Notes under the pieces: generated by a model
Database searches by the model: none
Seen by the model: the letters and a program-made list of their open reading frames with translations, nothing else
What the model was told of the DNA's origin: nothing
Part shown: positions 26,674 to 38,250 of the stretch, piece after piece
Layout: each line of letters starts with the position of its first letter
How positions within the stretch are numbered: the stretch's first letter is position 1
Program-made: the position numbers and the translations under genes
From: Zanthoxylum bungeanum
Taxonomy: Eukaryota; Streptophyta; Magnoliopsida; Sapindales; Rutaceae
DNA: 64,000 nt
NCBI GenBank assembly: GCA_019454045.1
Contig: SKCR01026830.1
Coordinates: 1-64,000 of the forward strand
Direction of reading: 5' to 3'

Positions 26674-27590
26674 GGTTGGGTATGTAGGATTGGTCCTGAA
26701 GCCTTTCCGGTTATGGTGATCTCAATAGCTACCCGTGTTGCTCATCTATAAGCCTAGGACTCCCGTGTTTACATATCTGGTGTTGGCTCCCACAGTAAGG
26801 TACTTATGCTAGGTATTATATGAATTTCCTTCTTCGACTTTACTCCTAATTTGTTTCCGACTATTGGTCTTTACTCCTTAAGGGTCATGCTCTTTCAAAC
26901 TCCTTCGGTACAACTTCTGTTATTCTTCATACTAATCTTAGTTTCTTAACTCTCTTAAGTCATTACTTCCCTGGAAGCTCTACATCATCTTTGATAGGTT
27001 AGGGTATCACCACTAATACTTTTGGTTCAGGTTGTTATTCTCTTACTAGTCATTCCATTCGAGAATAATAGAGGGTTCTTTATAAATCGTATCTTTAACT
27101 CCTAGGGGTCATTCTCTGCATTTTTTACTCTAGCTCCTTACTCCTTGGAGCCTTTACTTTCTCGAAGGCTGTTCGTTGTACGATAGGGCGGTTTCTTTTT
27201 TTTTAGATCTGGCTAGACATACCGTTAATTCAATTCACTCGATCTCATACAAAATATTACCATTTCATGATTCTTATCTAGGTTCCGTTGACTTATCGGT
27301 TCAGCTATTTAGCCTTCTCGTGATATGTCTATTCCACCAGATACTCTTATTTACATGTTCTTCTCTTTACTAGGCTCTAACTTGAGGGGTGAATACATGC
27401 ATTCCACAGAGATCTATGAATACACATTTTTGTTATTTAGTTATGCTTGGTGATGGTCTGGTTAAGCGTATATATACTTACTAGAGTCAGGGCTACTGGA
27501 AGGAAGAATTACTATTCGTTCTGTTGGGATCTACATCGATTACCACATGTCTTTAAAGTTTCTCAACTTTTATCACTATTCTGAGGCCTC
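26674..27590 (-). other. Interior of element D, middle part
   Basis: Lies between insertions B and G. Pyrimidine-rich on the plus strand; no coding domain recognised. The last five bases, GCCTC (27586-27590), are the target duplication of G. Confidence 0.55.
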
Positions 27591-28853
27591 TGAAATGCTC
27601 ACAAAGTGGTCTTTTACACCCAATTATAAGAGTTTCGAAGTAATAAAATAACCCGATAAGTCCGGGGTCGATCCATGGGGAATAGATTTAGTAAAATAGA
27701 ATGATAAGTAGAGTGAAAAGAAAAAGGTTTGATTTGTTGAAGTTGTTGGAAATTTCTAAGTGCAAATGCAATAATAAAATGAAATACTAGAGTTACGGGA
27801 TCCACTTATAATATTTCAAATCTAGAAATCTCACTTCTTATAATATATAAATTGTCATTGTTACCCAGTTAATTTATCTTAGGAATTACTTATGCCAATA
27901 TATAGAACCGGCCAAAAAGGCGGTAGTCATTTCTATCGATAACTAGTCATGCCAAGGTACTAAATATGCCAAAAATATAAAACCAGCCATAAAGGCAGTG
28001 ATACTGTATAAAACCAGCCATAAAGGCGGTGATACTGTTTGTCTATAATAAGTCCAGTTAGGTACACAATTATGCCAAAATCGGATAAAACCAGCTAATA
28101 GGAAGTAACAAGATATAACCAGCCGTATAGGTGGCAATCAATTTTGTCAATAATTAATCCAGATCTAAATCAAGTTTTTATCATTAGATTAAAATTTATT
28201 TATTATAATGTAAGCGAGATTGATCAAAGTTTTTATTATAAAAGCTTCACCTTTTACCCCAGTAAAAAGAAACTAGCTACTCATTTTGTAATTAAAAATA
28301 CTCGTAATTTTATTGCCGAAAGACAAAGATATTACGAAAAGTTTTAAATAAATAAACACACAAGACACTATCTTCCAAAGTCTATAGAGAAATTGGAAAG
28401 AAAGCATGAAAATTTCTTCTGCTGGAAGCTTCAATTAATAGGTAAAATTTTGTCAACGCGTCGCAACGCCAAAGCTGTGCGCATCACGACGCTGATGCCA
28501 GCTGTGTACACATGTCGAAAGATTAGCGCGTCAGGACGCTAAAGTCTTACGTGTCACGACGTGAAAGGCGGTGCCCGCAATGTTGTTCTTATAGGCATGT
28601 CGCGACGCTGAGGCCTTGCGCGTCGCGTCGCGCATGCTGAAATTCCGTTTTTGTCTTTTTCCAAGTCTGGTTTTTCCTGTCGAGCTTCCGAGCAGTATTT
28701 TACCTACCAAATAAAAAATACACAATAAAAATGTACAAAATATAATTTAGAATATTATTTCACAGACATGTTAAATTAAGGGGATTAGTGAAACTACAAG
28801 TGTAAAATGATTGATTTTATGTATAATAAATATGTATTTTTTAGTATTCATCA
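27591..28853 (-). mobile_element. 3' LTR of element G
   Basis: 1263 bp, TGAAATGCTCAC to ATTCATCA. It carries about five spaced copies of a motif near AACCAGCCATAAAGGCGGT (27905-28135) and CpG-rich palindromic motifs such as GTCGCGACGC (28445-28630). It differs from the other LTR of G at many sites, so the insertion is old. Confidence 0.85.
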
Positions 28854-29225
28854 CACCCCCTAGCCAGCTTATTACTAATCCCTTTTAATTCAAGCGAAAA
28901 CTGAAAGAAAAATTCTTATCCAAGTTAATAATTTTTTTCTTTCTTTCTAAATGATCAAATAAATAAATTCTCCTGTTTTTTTTACCATTCTTCCATACAC
29001 TCAAAAATAAGGTATTAATCAATTGATTGTGCCAACAATATTCACATGTATTTGTTGAAAAGAGAGTAATATTTTTATCCTAAGATTACATTAGAGTTCG
29101 CACCTATTGGCAATGAAAGTTTATTTACAAATACATCTTCAATCCTTGTATCGAGCTTTGGGCTAGTGACTCCCAAACCAGTTAGCCTTATGGTGCTAGG
29201 TGTTAAGACACCCCTACGAACTTAA
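28854..29225 (-). other. 3' untranslated region of element G, LTR-proximal part
   Basis: Begins with the polypurine tract (plus-strand CACCCCCTAGCC) and is homologous to 62411-63060 of element H. One copy of a repeat of about 120 bp containing AGCTTTGGGCTAGTGACTCC lies at 29155-29225. No coding seen. Confidence 0.75.
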
Positions 29226-31306
29226 TGTTGGACAATTATGACCCATAGTGTCACTATTTGTACAGATCATGGTGTTGTTGTACAAATTAACTATGTGACA
29301 AAGGAGATTGCACTCTTATCATTTGTGATTAGATCACCTAGATGTATAAATGATAGGAGGTCCCTATGATTTGTTCCTGGATTGAGAATGATATGAGACA
29401 GTATCAGTCCACGAAGGATAAATCATTAAATATCCATAGTCAGAGTATTATCGAGATTGGACATCGATATATACGTAAAAGACTAGTATTATACTTGTGC
29501 GTGTTGTGAGGGCACAATAGTATAGTTCTCATATATTTGGGTATAGGATACTCATGCAAGTGTAATAGGAGGTTGTGTTTACCGATGGTACGGGAAACAG
29601 CTTCGCTCTAGATAGACCCCCTCGAAATTCCATTGGTAGTATGACTATGTGTATATAGAAGTCCGAAATCAGGGTAGGTGTATTTGGTCTTAACCTGAGA
29701 CTTGCAATGCTAACACTTGCGACAATCAATATACTTTGGTTGCGGTCGTCCAGAGCTTTAACAGGTTCTGTGTACGGCTATGCTAGATATATTGAGAATC
29801 GTAGTGTGTTGGGTGTGATGTTAAGACGGAAGTGTCACTCCAGTCATATGGAGTTGATGATCATGCAGGGATACAGAACTGGTTCTCTAAAAGGGTTGCA
29901 ACCGTCAGGATAATATGACTTGGTCATGATTATCCGATATTAAAGAGACTAGTTGCTCGTTATCCGATATATGCTTCGTATGGGGCAGACACCGTACCAG
30001 CCATAGGCCTTGCATGTGATCATCCGATACTGGATAGAAATATGCAATACTACATATACTACGCCTGATATAGATCCTTTATTTCTGTAAGGATATTTCT
30101 GGAGAATTGGGTAGGCATGGCGCTTTGCTAGAAGCCAACCTTGTCTTGTAAATCGGTATAAACGTAGTACGAGGTACTTACATGTTCGGATAGTCCGACG
30201 ACCGAATTTACTGCAAACATATCCGGGGATCTCATGGGTCGCTTCCCGAAGATTCACCGATGACGTATGACTCGCACTTTTAATTAATCTGGGATTAATT
30301 AAAAGAGAGAGAAAATTAATCTGGGATTAATTGCAGAGATATTTTATCTGGGATAAAATATCATTTAAAGAGAGATAACGATTAATTTGGAATTAATCGA
30401 TTAATTAATATATTCGATATATTAAACGAAATTGGATTTCGACGCGGAATTGAAATTAGATTTTAATTCGGGCGAACGAGTTAATTTAGAATTAATTCGT
30501 TAGCGATGTGAATAGTGACTTCGCTAGGCGTAATCATTTAATTACGACGCAACGGAAAATTCGTTAATTTGGAATTAGCGAACCCGAGCCTGGGATTATT
30601 TGCGAGCGCATTCACATTTCGAATTCGAGTGCGGCACGCAAGTTAAATCAAGCGTCAAATCGTTAGTCACATCAAGCGTCAAATCATTAGTCACTTTGAG
30701 TGATGTGACAACTTGTCACTTGATTTGATTGATTGATGTGAATTGATGGTGGAGTGTAATACACTCAAGTGTGATGTGTGATAGACATTAAATATATTTT
30801 AAATGTTTGGTATTTGTTTTGATTTTAGAAATCAATTATTTGATTTTTGAAAAGTAAAATAATTATGTATTAGATACACTTTTCTTACCAACCATCACAC
30901 AACACTTCCTCTCTCTTTTCTCTTCATCTTTCTCACGCCCAAGGGGCTGAAACTTTATGGTTTCTGGTTTGCAAAAAATCGTGAGAAGGGAAGCCAAAGT
31001 GCTTGGTTTTTGTGGCAAAAATCAAGAGAGCTAGCACTCCGAGAGATATGCGAAGGTGATAAGGAAGTCCGCCCATGAGCCGGGAATCATTTGACGAAGC
31101 TTGGAGCTTGTTCAAGGACCTCCAATGGCCGAAAATGAGGAGCAAAATGCAGTGCACTGCCGTGAGCAGTAAATAGGGCAATGAAGATTTTTGTTGCCTC
31201 GCGCGTCGCTCAACCGATCGATGTGAGTATTCCACAACTCCCTCGTTGTATTCACTTATGTTTCATGCTTGTTTATTGATCCTTGAGACCTTAGTAAACT
31301 TCAACA
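29226..31306 (+). mobile_element. Solo LTR of copia family 1 inside element G
   Basis: 2081 bp, TGTTGGACAA to TTCAACA, flanked by the perfect duplication CTTAA (29221-29225 and 31307-31311), with no interior. This is the mark of LTR-LTR recombination after insertion. Palindrome array at 30270-30560; GCGTCAAATC direct repeats near 30652-30690. The host sequence joins across it to match element H. Small frames in it are LTR sequence. Confidence 0.93.
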
Positions 31307-31521
31307 CTTAATTGGTCGAATCTCATATATTTAATAAAAAATGTGTCTGATTTCTTTAAGCTTTCTTTTTAACCCTTGTAAAGAGCTTTGGGCCAGTGAC
31401 TCCCAGACCAGTTGGCCTTAAGGCATTAAGTGTTAAGACACCCCAACAGACTTAATTGCTCGAGTTAAAAAGGTTACGAAAATGAACTTATTCAAACTCT
31501 AATTTTTTTTTATTATTATAA

Positions 31522-31691
31522 CAAGCTCTACCGTTTTACGCGAACAATCACTGCTTGCTGAGGCAAGATGTCCGGTTACTGAGTAAAAGCTTTATTATAT
31601 TTTTTATTAAAGTAAATCAAGCTCTACCATTTTACGCAAACAATCAATACCTGCTGAGGCAAGATGTCCGATTATTAAGTAAAAGCATGAT
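31522..31691. repeat. 96-bp tandem pair in element G
   Basis: Copies start CAAGCTCTACC at 31522 and 31618 and share GCTGAGGCAAGATGTCC and GTAAAAGC. Confidence 0.85.
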
Positions 31692-31705
31692 TAGTTGTTT
31701 ATAAT

Positions 31706-31720
31706 ACACACACACACACA

Positions 31721-31753
<33 letters not shown>
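31706..31753. repeat. CA/TA microsatellite
   Basis: A run of AC dinucleotides, broken once, followed by AT dinucleotides. Confidence 0.95.
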
Positions 31754-32282
31754 AACACATTTCACTGCCTTTAGGTGTTACCTCCAACAAACTAGAGAAC
31801 TGAATATTACCAAATTTTCACTTACTACATATGAGCATATGTTACCATGTCGCTGATAATATCTGTCAAATGAGCATAAAAAAATCAAATTTAATCAATA
31901 TTATGGAGAATTCAAAAATTTAAATGATTCAAAAAGAAAGGAACAACAAATAACTTGTTACGAATTATTTTGAGATGCGTCTCAGGAGCAAAAAAATCCT
32001 TACACAACCACCTCCGAACAATAATTCCATTTGGTTTAGAAAATAATTTGTTGTTAGTTTGTGTGTATATATATGGATATATATTCTTACACACAAAATA
32101 ACACAAAGTAATTTTTTTATATATTAAAAACAGCAAAAAAAAATGAAAATTATCTTTATAAACTGTCCCATTGGCCCAACCAAAATGAGACATTCTCCCC
32201 AATGTTTAAGGGAAAGAGAAGTAGAGTTTAGAAGATATCACCTGATTAGTGCAGAATTGACAATTGCATCTACGACTAAAGA

Positions 32283-32919
32283 TTACAAATTAAGGTCCAT
32301 GTTTACTCTATGCTTTTTGCCACGATCGTTACCGGTCTGGTTCAATTTGGAAAGGATATGATCGATTTTTGGTTCATAAGCTAAGAGTTGGTCAAATAAA
32401 TTATCAGATTTTCTTCCAGTTAGGAAGATATCTCTTACTGGTTTTGAAATAAATCCATTTCTTTTGGCATCTTCAAGAAATACAAAAAGAAAATCGAAAA
32501 AACCATTAATATTAAACAGCCCAATGGGTTTTTGGTGAATAGTGAAGTTTGCCCATGACGCAACTGTGAATATTTCTTCCATCGTGCCCAGCCCACCTGT
32601 AAAGAAATAAAAACGTCAGCTTGATTCATCATTTCAGTGAGTCTTTCAGACATACCTGAGACAATACATTCTTCTCCATTTGATTTTCCGACGTTGTTGT
32701 CATATGTTAAGGGTTTTGGAATGATCCCCAAAACCTGACTGCCACCTTCTTGTATAGCCTTTGAAATACACCCATCAATCCAAGATTGCCACCGCCATAT
32801 ACTAAGTGCCTAACTCTACCCAATTCTCTCGCAGCCTCAACAAATTCTGGTTTAGTTTCAGAGCTAGTTCTATAAAACACACAGATATTAATGACTCGTC
32901 GTTTTGAAGTTGTCTCCAT
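32283..32919 (-). pseudogene. LOG-family (cytokinin riboside 5'-monophosphate phosphoribohydrolase-like) gene carried by element G
   Basis: LOG enzymes cut the ribose phosphate from cytokinin nucleotides to give active cytokinin, in the cytosol. Start ATG at 32919, stop at 32283-32285, about 212 codons, matching the usual LOG length of around 210-220. Visible in order: N-terminal ICVF strand followed by SSETKPEFVEAARELG, the nucleotide-binding GGGNLGLMG, GIIPKP, MSER, and the family motif GGLGTMEE (the Pro before it is lost at a frameshift), then WANFTIHQKPIGLFN and a C-terminal tail ending MDLNL. Two single-base losses break it, after GLMG and just before GGLGTMEE; no in-frame stop was seen. 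It has no introns, whereas typical plant LOG genes have several, which suggests capture from an mRNA. It lies on the coding strand of G between integrase and the 3' LTR, and H has a related copy. It could be a chance processed pseudogene, but the second copy in the same position argues against that. Confidence 0.88.
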
Positions 32920-33149
32920 TTGTGCTATCTCTCTTAGCTAAATGTTTTGAAGAGAGAGAAGTGACGAGCTGAATTTATAGATCTTGAAAAAGGTGTGAGT
33001 AATAAATACACTAGTACCTACAAATGACAATTGTCAGTAAAATAGATTGTGAACAAAAAAGGTTAGATACTGTAGCCAAAAGTAAAGAACAGTAAAGTAA
33101 ATCAAAACAGTAATTGAAATCAAAGCAATAAATATATACTGGTAGTTGT

Positions 33150-33751
33150 GATTATGGCTCACATCTTCCTCTGGTTTTACGTAAAGTAATGGCTTGAACG
33201 CCATCTATGGGTCGGGGATAGGCTTCCCATCCAACTTTTTTATAAATTGGCTAACATAGTCTTTTAAAATCAGATTCCCGAGACTGTATTGTTGTCTTTT
33301 TTATGAAATTGTGTATGTAACTTGTGAATCTCACGATGAACATATCCATTAGGATGCGTCTCAAGAGTCAATGATATATCATTTTAAGACTCCTTACTCA
33401 AGCCATCTCTAATGAATTGAATTTTATCTTCGCGATTTTCAGACACCATTCCTAAAGAACGACAACGAGTGTTGCACGTACAACGTGCATATTTATAAAA
33501 AACACCTAATTGTTAAGCTTTTCATTTTTAGCATAGGTGTTTTTCCCTAAACCAGACATGTAAGAAATGAAAGAGCCAGATGACTCACCTGCAAAGTGAA
33601 CTTTTTCTTCAATTAACTAACGAATATCACTAGGAATACCATGAATCATAAGAAACCTCATTCTTTCTGTGCGTGCTTTGTAAATTTTTGTCAGAGCATT
33701 TTGAGGAAGAGAAGGAAAATGTTTGCATAGGTTTGCGAGAGTTTCTTCCAT
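33150..33751 (-). pseudogene. Unrecognised decayed frame between integrase and the LOG-like gene
   Basis: Starting at an ATG at 33751 the minus strand reads MEETLANLCKHFPSLPQNAL and continues with RMRFLMIHGIPSDIR, a stop, LIEEKVHFAGESSGSF and GLGKNTYAKNEKL. After a frameshift it continues with YKYARCTCNTRC, ENREDKIQFIRDGLSKES and THPNGYVHREIHKLH before decaying. The first frame is about 90 codons with one stop, and the continuation about 90 more. A Cys cluster (C-X-C-X3-C) stands out. I do not recognise the family. It could be an element-specific accessory protein or another captured host fragment. Confidence 0.5.
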
Positions 33752-33930
33752 GCCTTAGTTGTAGGGTATCAGTATTTTTAGGAGACTGAAATAATCGACT
33801 TTGAGTCACGGAGTACCATTATCCGCTGCTTAACCGGGGTGTGAGATTAAAAGGAAAAAGACAAAAATGCTACAAAACTAAGAAAAATGGAAATTAGAAA
33901 AATATTAAACAGAAAAGAAAAGAAATTACA

Positions 33931-35000
33931 TCAATCACAGTACACTAGGTTTGACAGGAAAAAAGATTCTCGAAAATTTGAACACTCCAAAAATGGTTTC
34001 AGACGTTGTCCATTCACTTTAAATATATCACCATCCCTAGGATTCTCAATGTCAATAACCCCATATGGATAAATGTGTTTCACAATAAATGGGCCACTCC
34101 ATTTGGTTTTTAATTTTCCAGGAAATAAATAAAGACGAGAATTATAAAACAAAACCTTTTGACCAACTTCAAATATTTTTCGTGAAATTCGACTATCATG
34201 AAAGGCCTTAGTTTTACCTTTAAAAATTTTCATATTCTCATATTAATCATTCCTTAACTCTTCAAGTTCATTTAATTGCAATTTACGTTCATGACTGGCA
34301 TTTTCAAGGTTTGAATTAAATGTTTTAATAGCCCAATATGCTTTATGTTCAATTTCTACAGGAAAATGACAAGGTTTTCCATAAATTAGATGATAGGGTG
34401 ACATTCCCAAAGATGTTCTGAAAGCTGTTCGGTATGCCCAAAATACATCAGTTATTCGAAGAGACCAATTTTTGCGATTTGGGTTAACCGTTTTTCCTAA
34501 AATTTATTTAAATTCCCTATTTGCTGGTTCAACTTGACCATTTGTCTGAGGGTGATAGAAGGTGGAAACTTTATGTGTGACTCCATATTTTTCATTAAGG
34601 ACTCAAAGGGTCCGTTACAAAAGTATTTACCTCTATCATTTATAATGGCCCGAGGGATTCCAAATCGACTTAAAATATTTTCTTTTAAAAATTTGATCAC
34701 AGTTGTCTGATCATTATTCCGACTAGGAATTGTCTCGACCAATTTTGATACATAATCGACTGCAACTAAAATATATAAAAATTCAAATGATGGTGGAAAT
34801 GGGCCCATGAAATCTATCCCCCAACAATCAAAGATTTCGACGACAAAGATGAGATTTAAAGGCATCGTGTTTCTTTTTGAAATGGATCCCAACTTTTGAC
34901 AGTTTTCGCAAGTTTTGCAGAAAGTGTGTGTATCTTTAAAAATGGTGGGCCAATAAAATCCACACTGCAACATTTTTACAACGGTTTTCTTAGATTAAAA
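33931..35000 (-). pseudogene. Gypsy integrase of element G, broken
   Basis: Inserts the element cDNA into chromosomal DNA. The 158-codon piece at 34497-34973 begins in the zinc-binding region (FCKTCENC), then the catalytic core with the first Asp in GIDFMGPF, DYVSKLVE, and the second Asp in NDRGKYF. The C-terminal piece (33931-34233) has [12 protein letters not shown] and KWSGPFIV followed by YGVIDIENP, typical of Athila/Tat integrase C-termini. The pieces are separated by frameshifts and stops between about 34234 and 34496. Confidence 0.85.
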
Positions 35001-35183
35001 ATGACCTTCACTTGTTTCTGAATGAAAAAACTGAATAACACCACTTATCTCACTGTCCGGTATGCATCGTCTAAAAATCTGATCAGGGTAACACTTAAAC
35101 AAATATGGATCATCCCAATAGAATCTTTTGACTTCGGTCAAAAATTTCCTCCCGTCTTGCTGGCTCAAGTCTAGAAGTATCTT

Positions 35184-35705
35184 TCATGTTGCAAGAAAAT
35201 TGACAATATTAGCATACCAAGGCATTGTGTTTACAGAGAATAAAAACTCATCGGAAAATGAGTCATTGATGAGAGTTGTATCAATTAGTGACTCGTTTGT
35301 GAGTCTCGATAAATGATCTACAACCACGTTCTCTGCCCCTTTCTTATATTCGATTATGAGATTGAATTCTTGAAGTAACAAAATCCACCATATTAATCTT
35401 GGCTTTGCATCCTGTTTAGATATGAAATATCTAACAGCAGAATTATCAGAATAGAAAATGGTTGAAAAACCAATTAAATATGATCAAAATTTATCCAATA
35501 CAAATATTACAGCAAATAGTTCTTTTTCTGTGGTAGTGTAATTCATTTGTGCACTGTTTAAAGTTCTACTTGCGTAATATATTACATGCGGCTTGCCTTG
35601 CTTTCTATATCCTAGCATTGCACCAACTGCATAATCACTAGCATCATACATTAGCTCAAAAGGCAATGACCAATCAGAGGATTGCATAATAGGAGCAGAA
35701 GTCAA
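35184..35705 (-). pseudogene. Gypsy RNase H of element G, broken
   Basis: Piece 35484-35705 contains FELMYDASDYAVGAMLG and HVIYYASRTL, then TEKELFAVIF: the conserved start of Ty3/gypsy RNase H with its catalytic Asp and Glu. Piece 35184-35381 has [17 protein letters not shown], the usual RNase H end (the ADALSR region), and runs on to the integrase linker. A stop and frameshift lie between them. Confidence 0.87.
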
Positions 35706-36002
35706 AAAATTGATAATGTTCTCAAATGATTTTTGACATTCTTCTGTCCATTCAAATGTTGCATCTTTTAAAAGAAGGTTACATAAGGGTCTGGATATGG
35801 TAGTAAAGTTTTTAATGAAACTTCTATAAAATCATGCTTGTCCTAAGAAAGAATGGATTTCCCTGACTGTTTTTGGTGATGATAATTTAGAAATTACCTA
35901 TATTTCTTCCTTGTCAACCTCAATAAATTTAGTCTATACAATGTGACCAAAAACAATTCCTGAATTAGTCATGAAATGATATTTTTCTCAGTTTAACACA
36001 AG

Positions 36003-36827
36003 TCATTTTTCTTCACATCTTTTCAAAATATTTTCCAAGTTATTCAAGTAATTATCAAATGAATTCCCAAGAACAGTTATATCATCCATAGAGACCTCTA
36101 AACAGTGTTCAACAATATCACTAAATATGCTTAACATGCACCGTTGGAATGTTACAGGTGCATTTATAAGTCCAAAATGCATTTTCCTAAATACAAATGT
36201 TCCAAAGGGACATGTGAATGTGGTCTTTTCTTGGTCTTCTAAAGCAATGGGAATATGATAATAACCCGAGTAACCATCAAGAAAATAATAGTATGGATGT
36301 CCAACTACCCTATCCAAAATTTGGTCAAGAAATGGTAAAGGAAAATGATCTTTTCTTGTTGCGTCATTTAGTTTTCTATAATCAATGCACATACGGCAAC
36401 TAGATGGGATGCGAGTTGGGATTAATTATCCTTTATCATTTTTTACAATAGTAATTCCAGACTTTTTGGGTACAACTTATGTAGGACTTACCCATTTACT
36501 ATCAGAGATAGGGTAGATAATGCCTACATCAAGAAGTTTAAGGACCTCAATTTTTACTACTTCTTTCATATGAATGTTTAATCTTCTTTGGGGTTGATGA
36601 TATGTCCTAGCATTATCTTCTAAATGTATTCGGTGTGTGAAGATTAATGGATTAATGCCTTTTATGTCTTTTAAAGCCCATCCAATTGCTAGTTTGTGTT
36701 CTTTCAACATATTTAACAGCTTACCTTCTTGATTGCTTGTAAGAAGAGAAGAAATTACCACATGGTAAGTTTTTTTATCTTCTAGAAATGCATATTTCAG
36801 TCCTTCTATCAAAGCTTTTAACTCCAA
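36003..36827 (-). pseudogene. Gypsy reverse transcriptase of element G, broken
   Basis: Piece 36477-36827 holds the N-terminal part (HKLAIGWALKDIKGI and FTHRIHLEDNA). Piece 36003-36392 holds MCIDYRKLNDATRKDHFPLP, the first catalytic Asp at FLDGYSGYYHIPI, TFTCPFGTF, MHFGLINAPVTFQRCM, and the double Asp as SMDDITV where FMDD or YVDD is usual. A frame break lies between 36393 and 36476. Confidence 0.88.
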
Positions 36828-36944
36828 ATTGGGTGCTTTTTTGTGCTTTCCTTCTTTCAGTGTTCACAGTTCTTCCAAAATTTGTATCTCTCCATCATCT
36901 TCCAATACCTACGTAGAGTCAAGTAGAAAATCATTAGTAATATC

Positions 36945-37436
36945 CTAATCCATTTGCTCACTTGAATCAACAAAATTAGTAGTACAAATTTCCATGGGAT
37001 CAGATAAACTCCACTGAATATGTTCATCCACAATTGGTTCAATTAGTTCTATGCTTTCGTTTTCATTATTCTCATCATATGGCTGTTTGTACATGTTAAA
37101 AATATTTAGTTCCAATGTCATGTTGCCAAAAGACAGATTCATGATTCCATTCCTACCATTAATTAAAGCATTAGTTGTTGCTAAAAATGGGCGACCAAGT
37201 ATTACAGGGATTTTCTTATAACTGTCTGCCACAGGTTCTGTTTCTAAGACAATAAAATCCACATGATATATGAATTCATCGACTTGCAATAACACATCTT
37301 CCACAATTCCTTTTGGTACCTTAACTGATCTATCGTCAAGTAAAAGAGTAGTTGAGGTTGGTTTTATCTCACCAATATTAAGTTGTTGGTAAACCGAAAA
37401 TGGAAGCAAATTGACACTGGCTCCGAGATCAAGCAA
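36945..37436 (-). pseudogene. Gypsy aspartic protease of element G
   Basis: 163 codons with active-site DLGASVNLLPFSVY, then DEFIYHVDFIVLE and IPVILGRPFLAT: the retropepsin pattern of Athila/Tat elements. The downstream Glu/Asp-rich linker to reverse transcriptase is broken. Confidence 0.87.
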
Positions 37437-38250
37437 AACATTTTCAATAATTTGATTTCCAATAATACAGGAAATAGTTGGACAACCATGGTCTTTATAT
37501 TTTATTACATTATTAGTTGATAGAATGGAGCTTACCTGTTTGGCTAGAAATTTTTTTCTTTCTTACTTGATGTTTTCTTTTAACGGTGCACAAATATTTC
37601 AGAAATTTGGCATAATATGGTATTTATTAGATGGCATCTAATAAAGGAATATTGACCTTTACTTGTTTGAATATATCATAAATCTATGGGGAATGGTCCA
37701 ATTTCTTTATTTTTAATGTTTGAGGAAATGGAGGTGCATGTGACAAATTATTATTATCAACGACGGATAATGGTTCATCAACCTCTTCCTTACCCTCTGA
37801 ATCTATTTTATTCTCAGCTTTGCGAGGTTCAAGAATAGGTCTGTGGATGTCCTTACCACTACGAAGAGTAATAACATATTTGACTTGGTTTAAGTGTTGA
37901 TTTCCAGAACTACCCTCGTGAGAATTTAAATGACTCTTGGGATTTGACTGTGGTTGTGCATGAAACTTTCATTTCTCATTAATGGTCAATGCAAAAGTAA
38001 TTTTAGCAAAAGTTTCTCTCAAATCATTCATCATTTTTACATTTTGGTTATTGATGGTTTCCTGTTTCTCCATGAATGCATTCAAGGTATCCTCAATGGT
38101 TTTCCTAGGTGGTGGGACATATGGTGCATAATTCTGGGAATTTCGGGAATTCTAGTAAACCTGGGGAGGTTGTTACGATGATTGTGTTTGGTTATCATAC
38201 CTCCAAATGAAGTTTGGATGATTTCTCCAACCAGAATTGTAGGTTTATGA
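37437..38250 (-). other. Gag-protease linker of element G
   Basis: Low-complexity and decayed. No domain is recognised; a plus-strand frame at 37954-38181 is antisense to this linker. Confidence 0.5.

Larger units (their letters stand above)
31312..32282 (-). other. 3' untranslated region of element G, LOG-proximal part
   Basis: Second copy of the AGCTTTGGGCCAGTGACTCC repeat (31382-31450), then a 96-bp tandem pair (31522 and 31618) with GAGGCAAGATGTCC in each, then a CA/TA microsatellite. Parts align with 63100-63710 of element H. No gene is evident; the frames at 31912-32202 and 32143-32361 look fortuitous. Confidence 0.7.

Noticed and set aside
32283..32919. Ordinary host LOG gene in an intergenic gap
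   Set aside because: It lies within the LTRs and target duplication of G, has no introns, has two frame breaks and shares flanks with a copy in element H.
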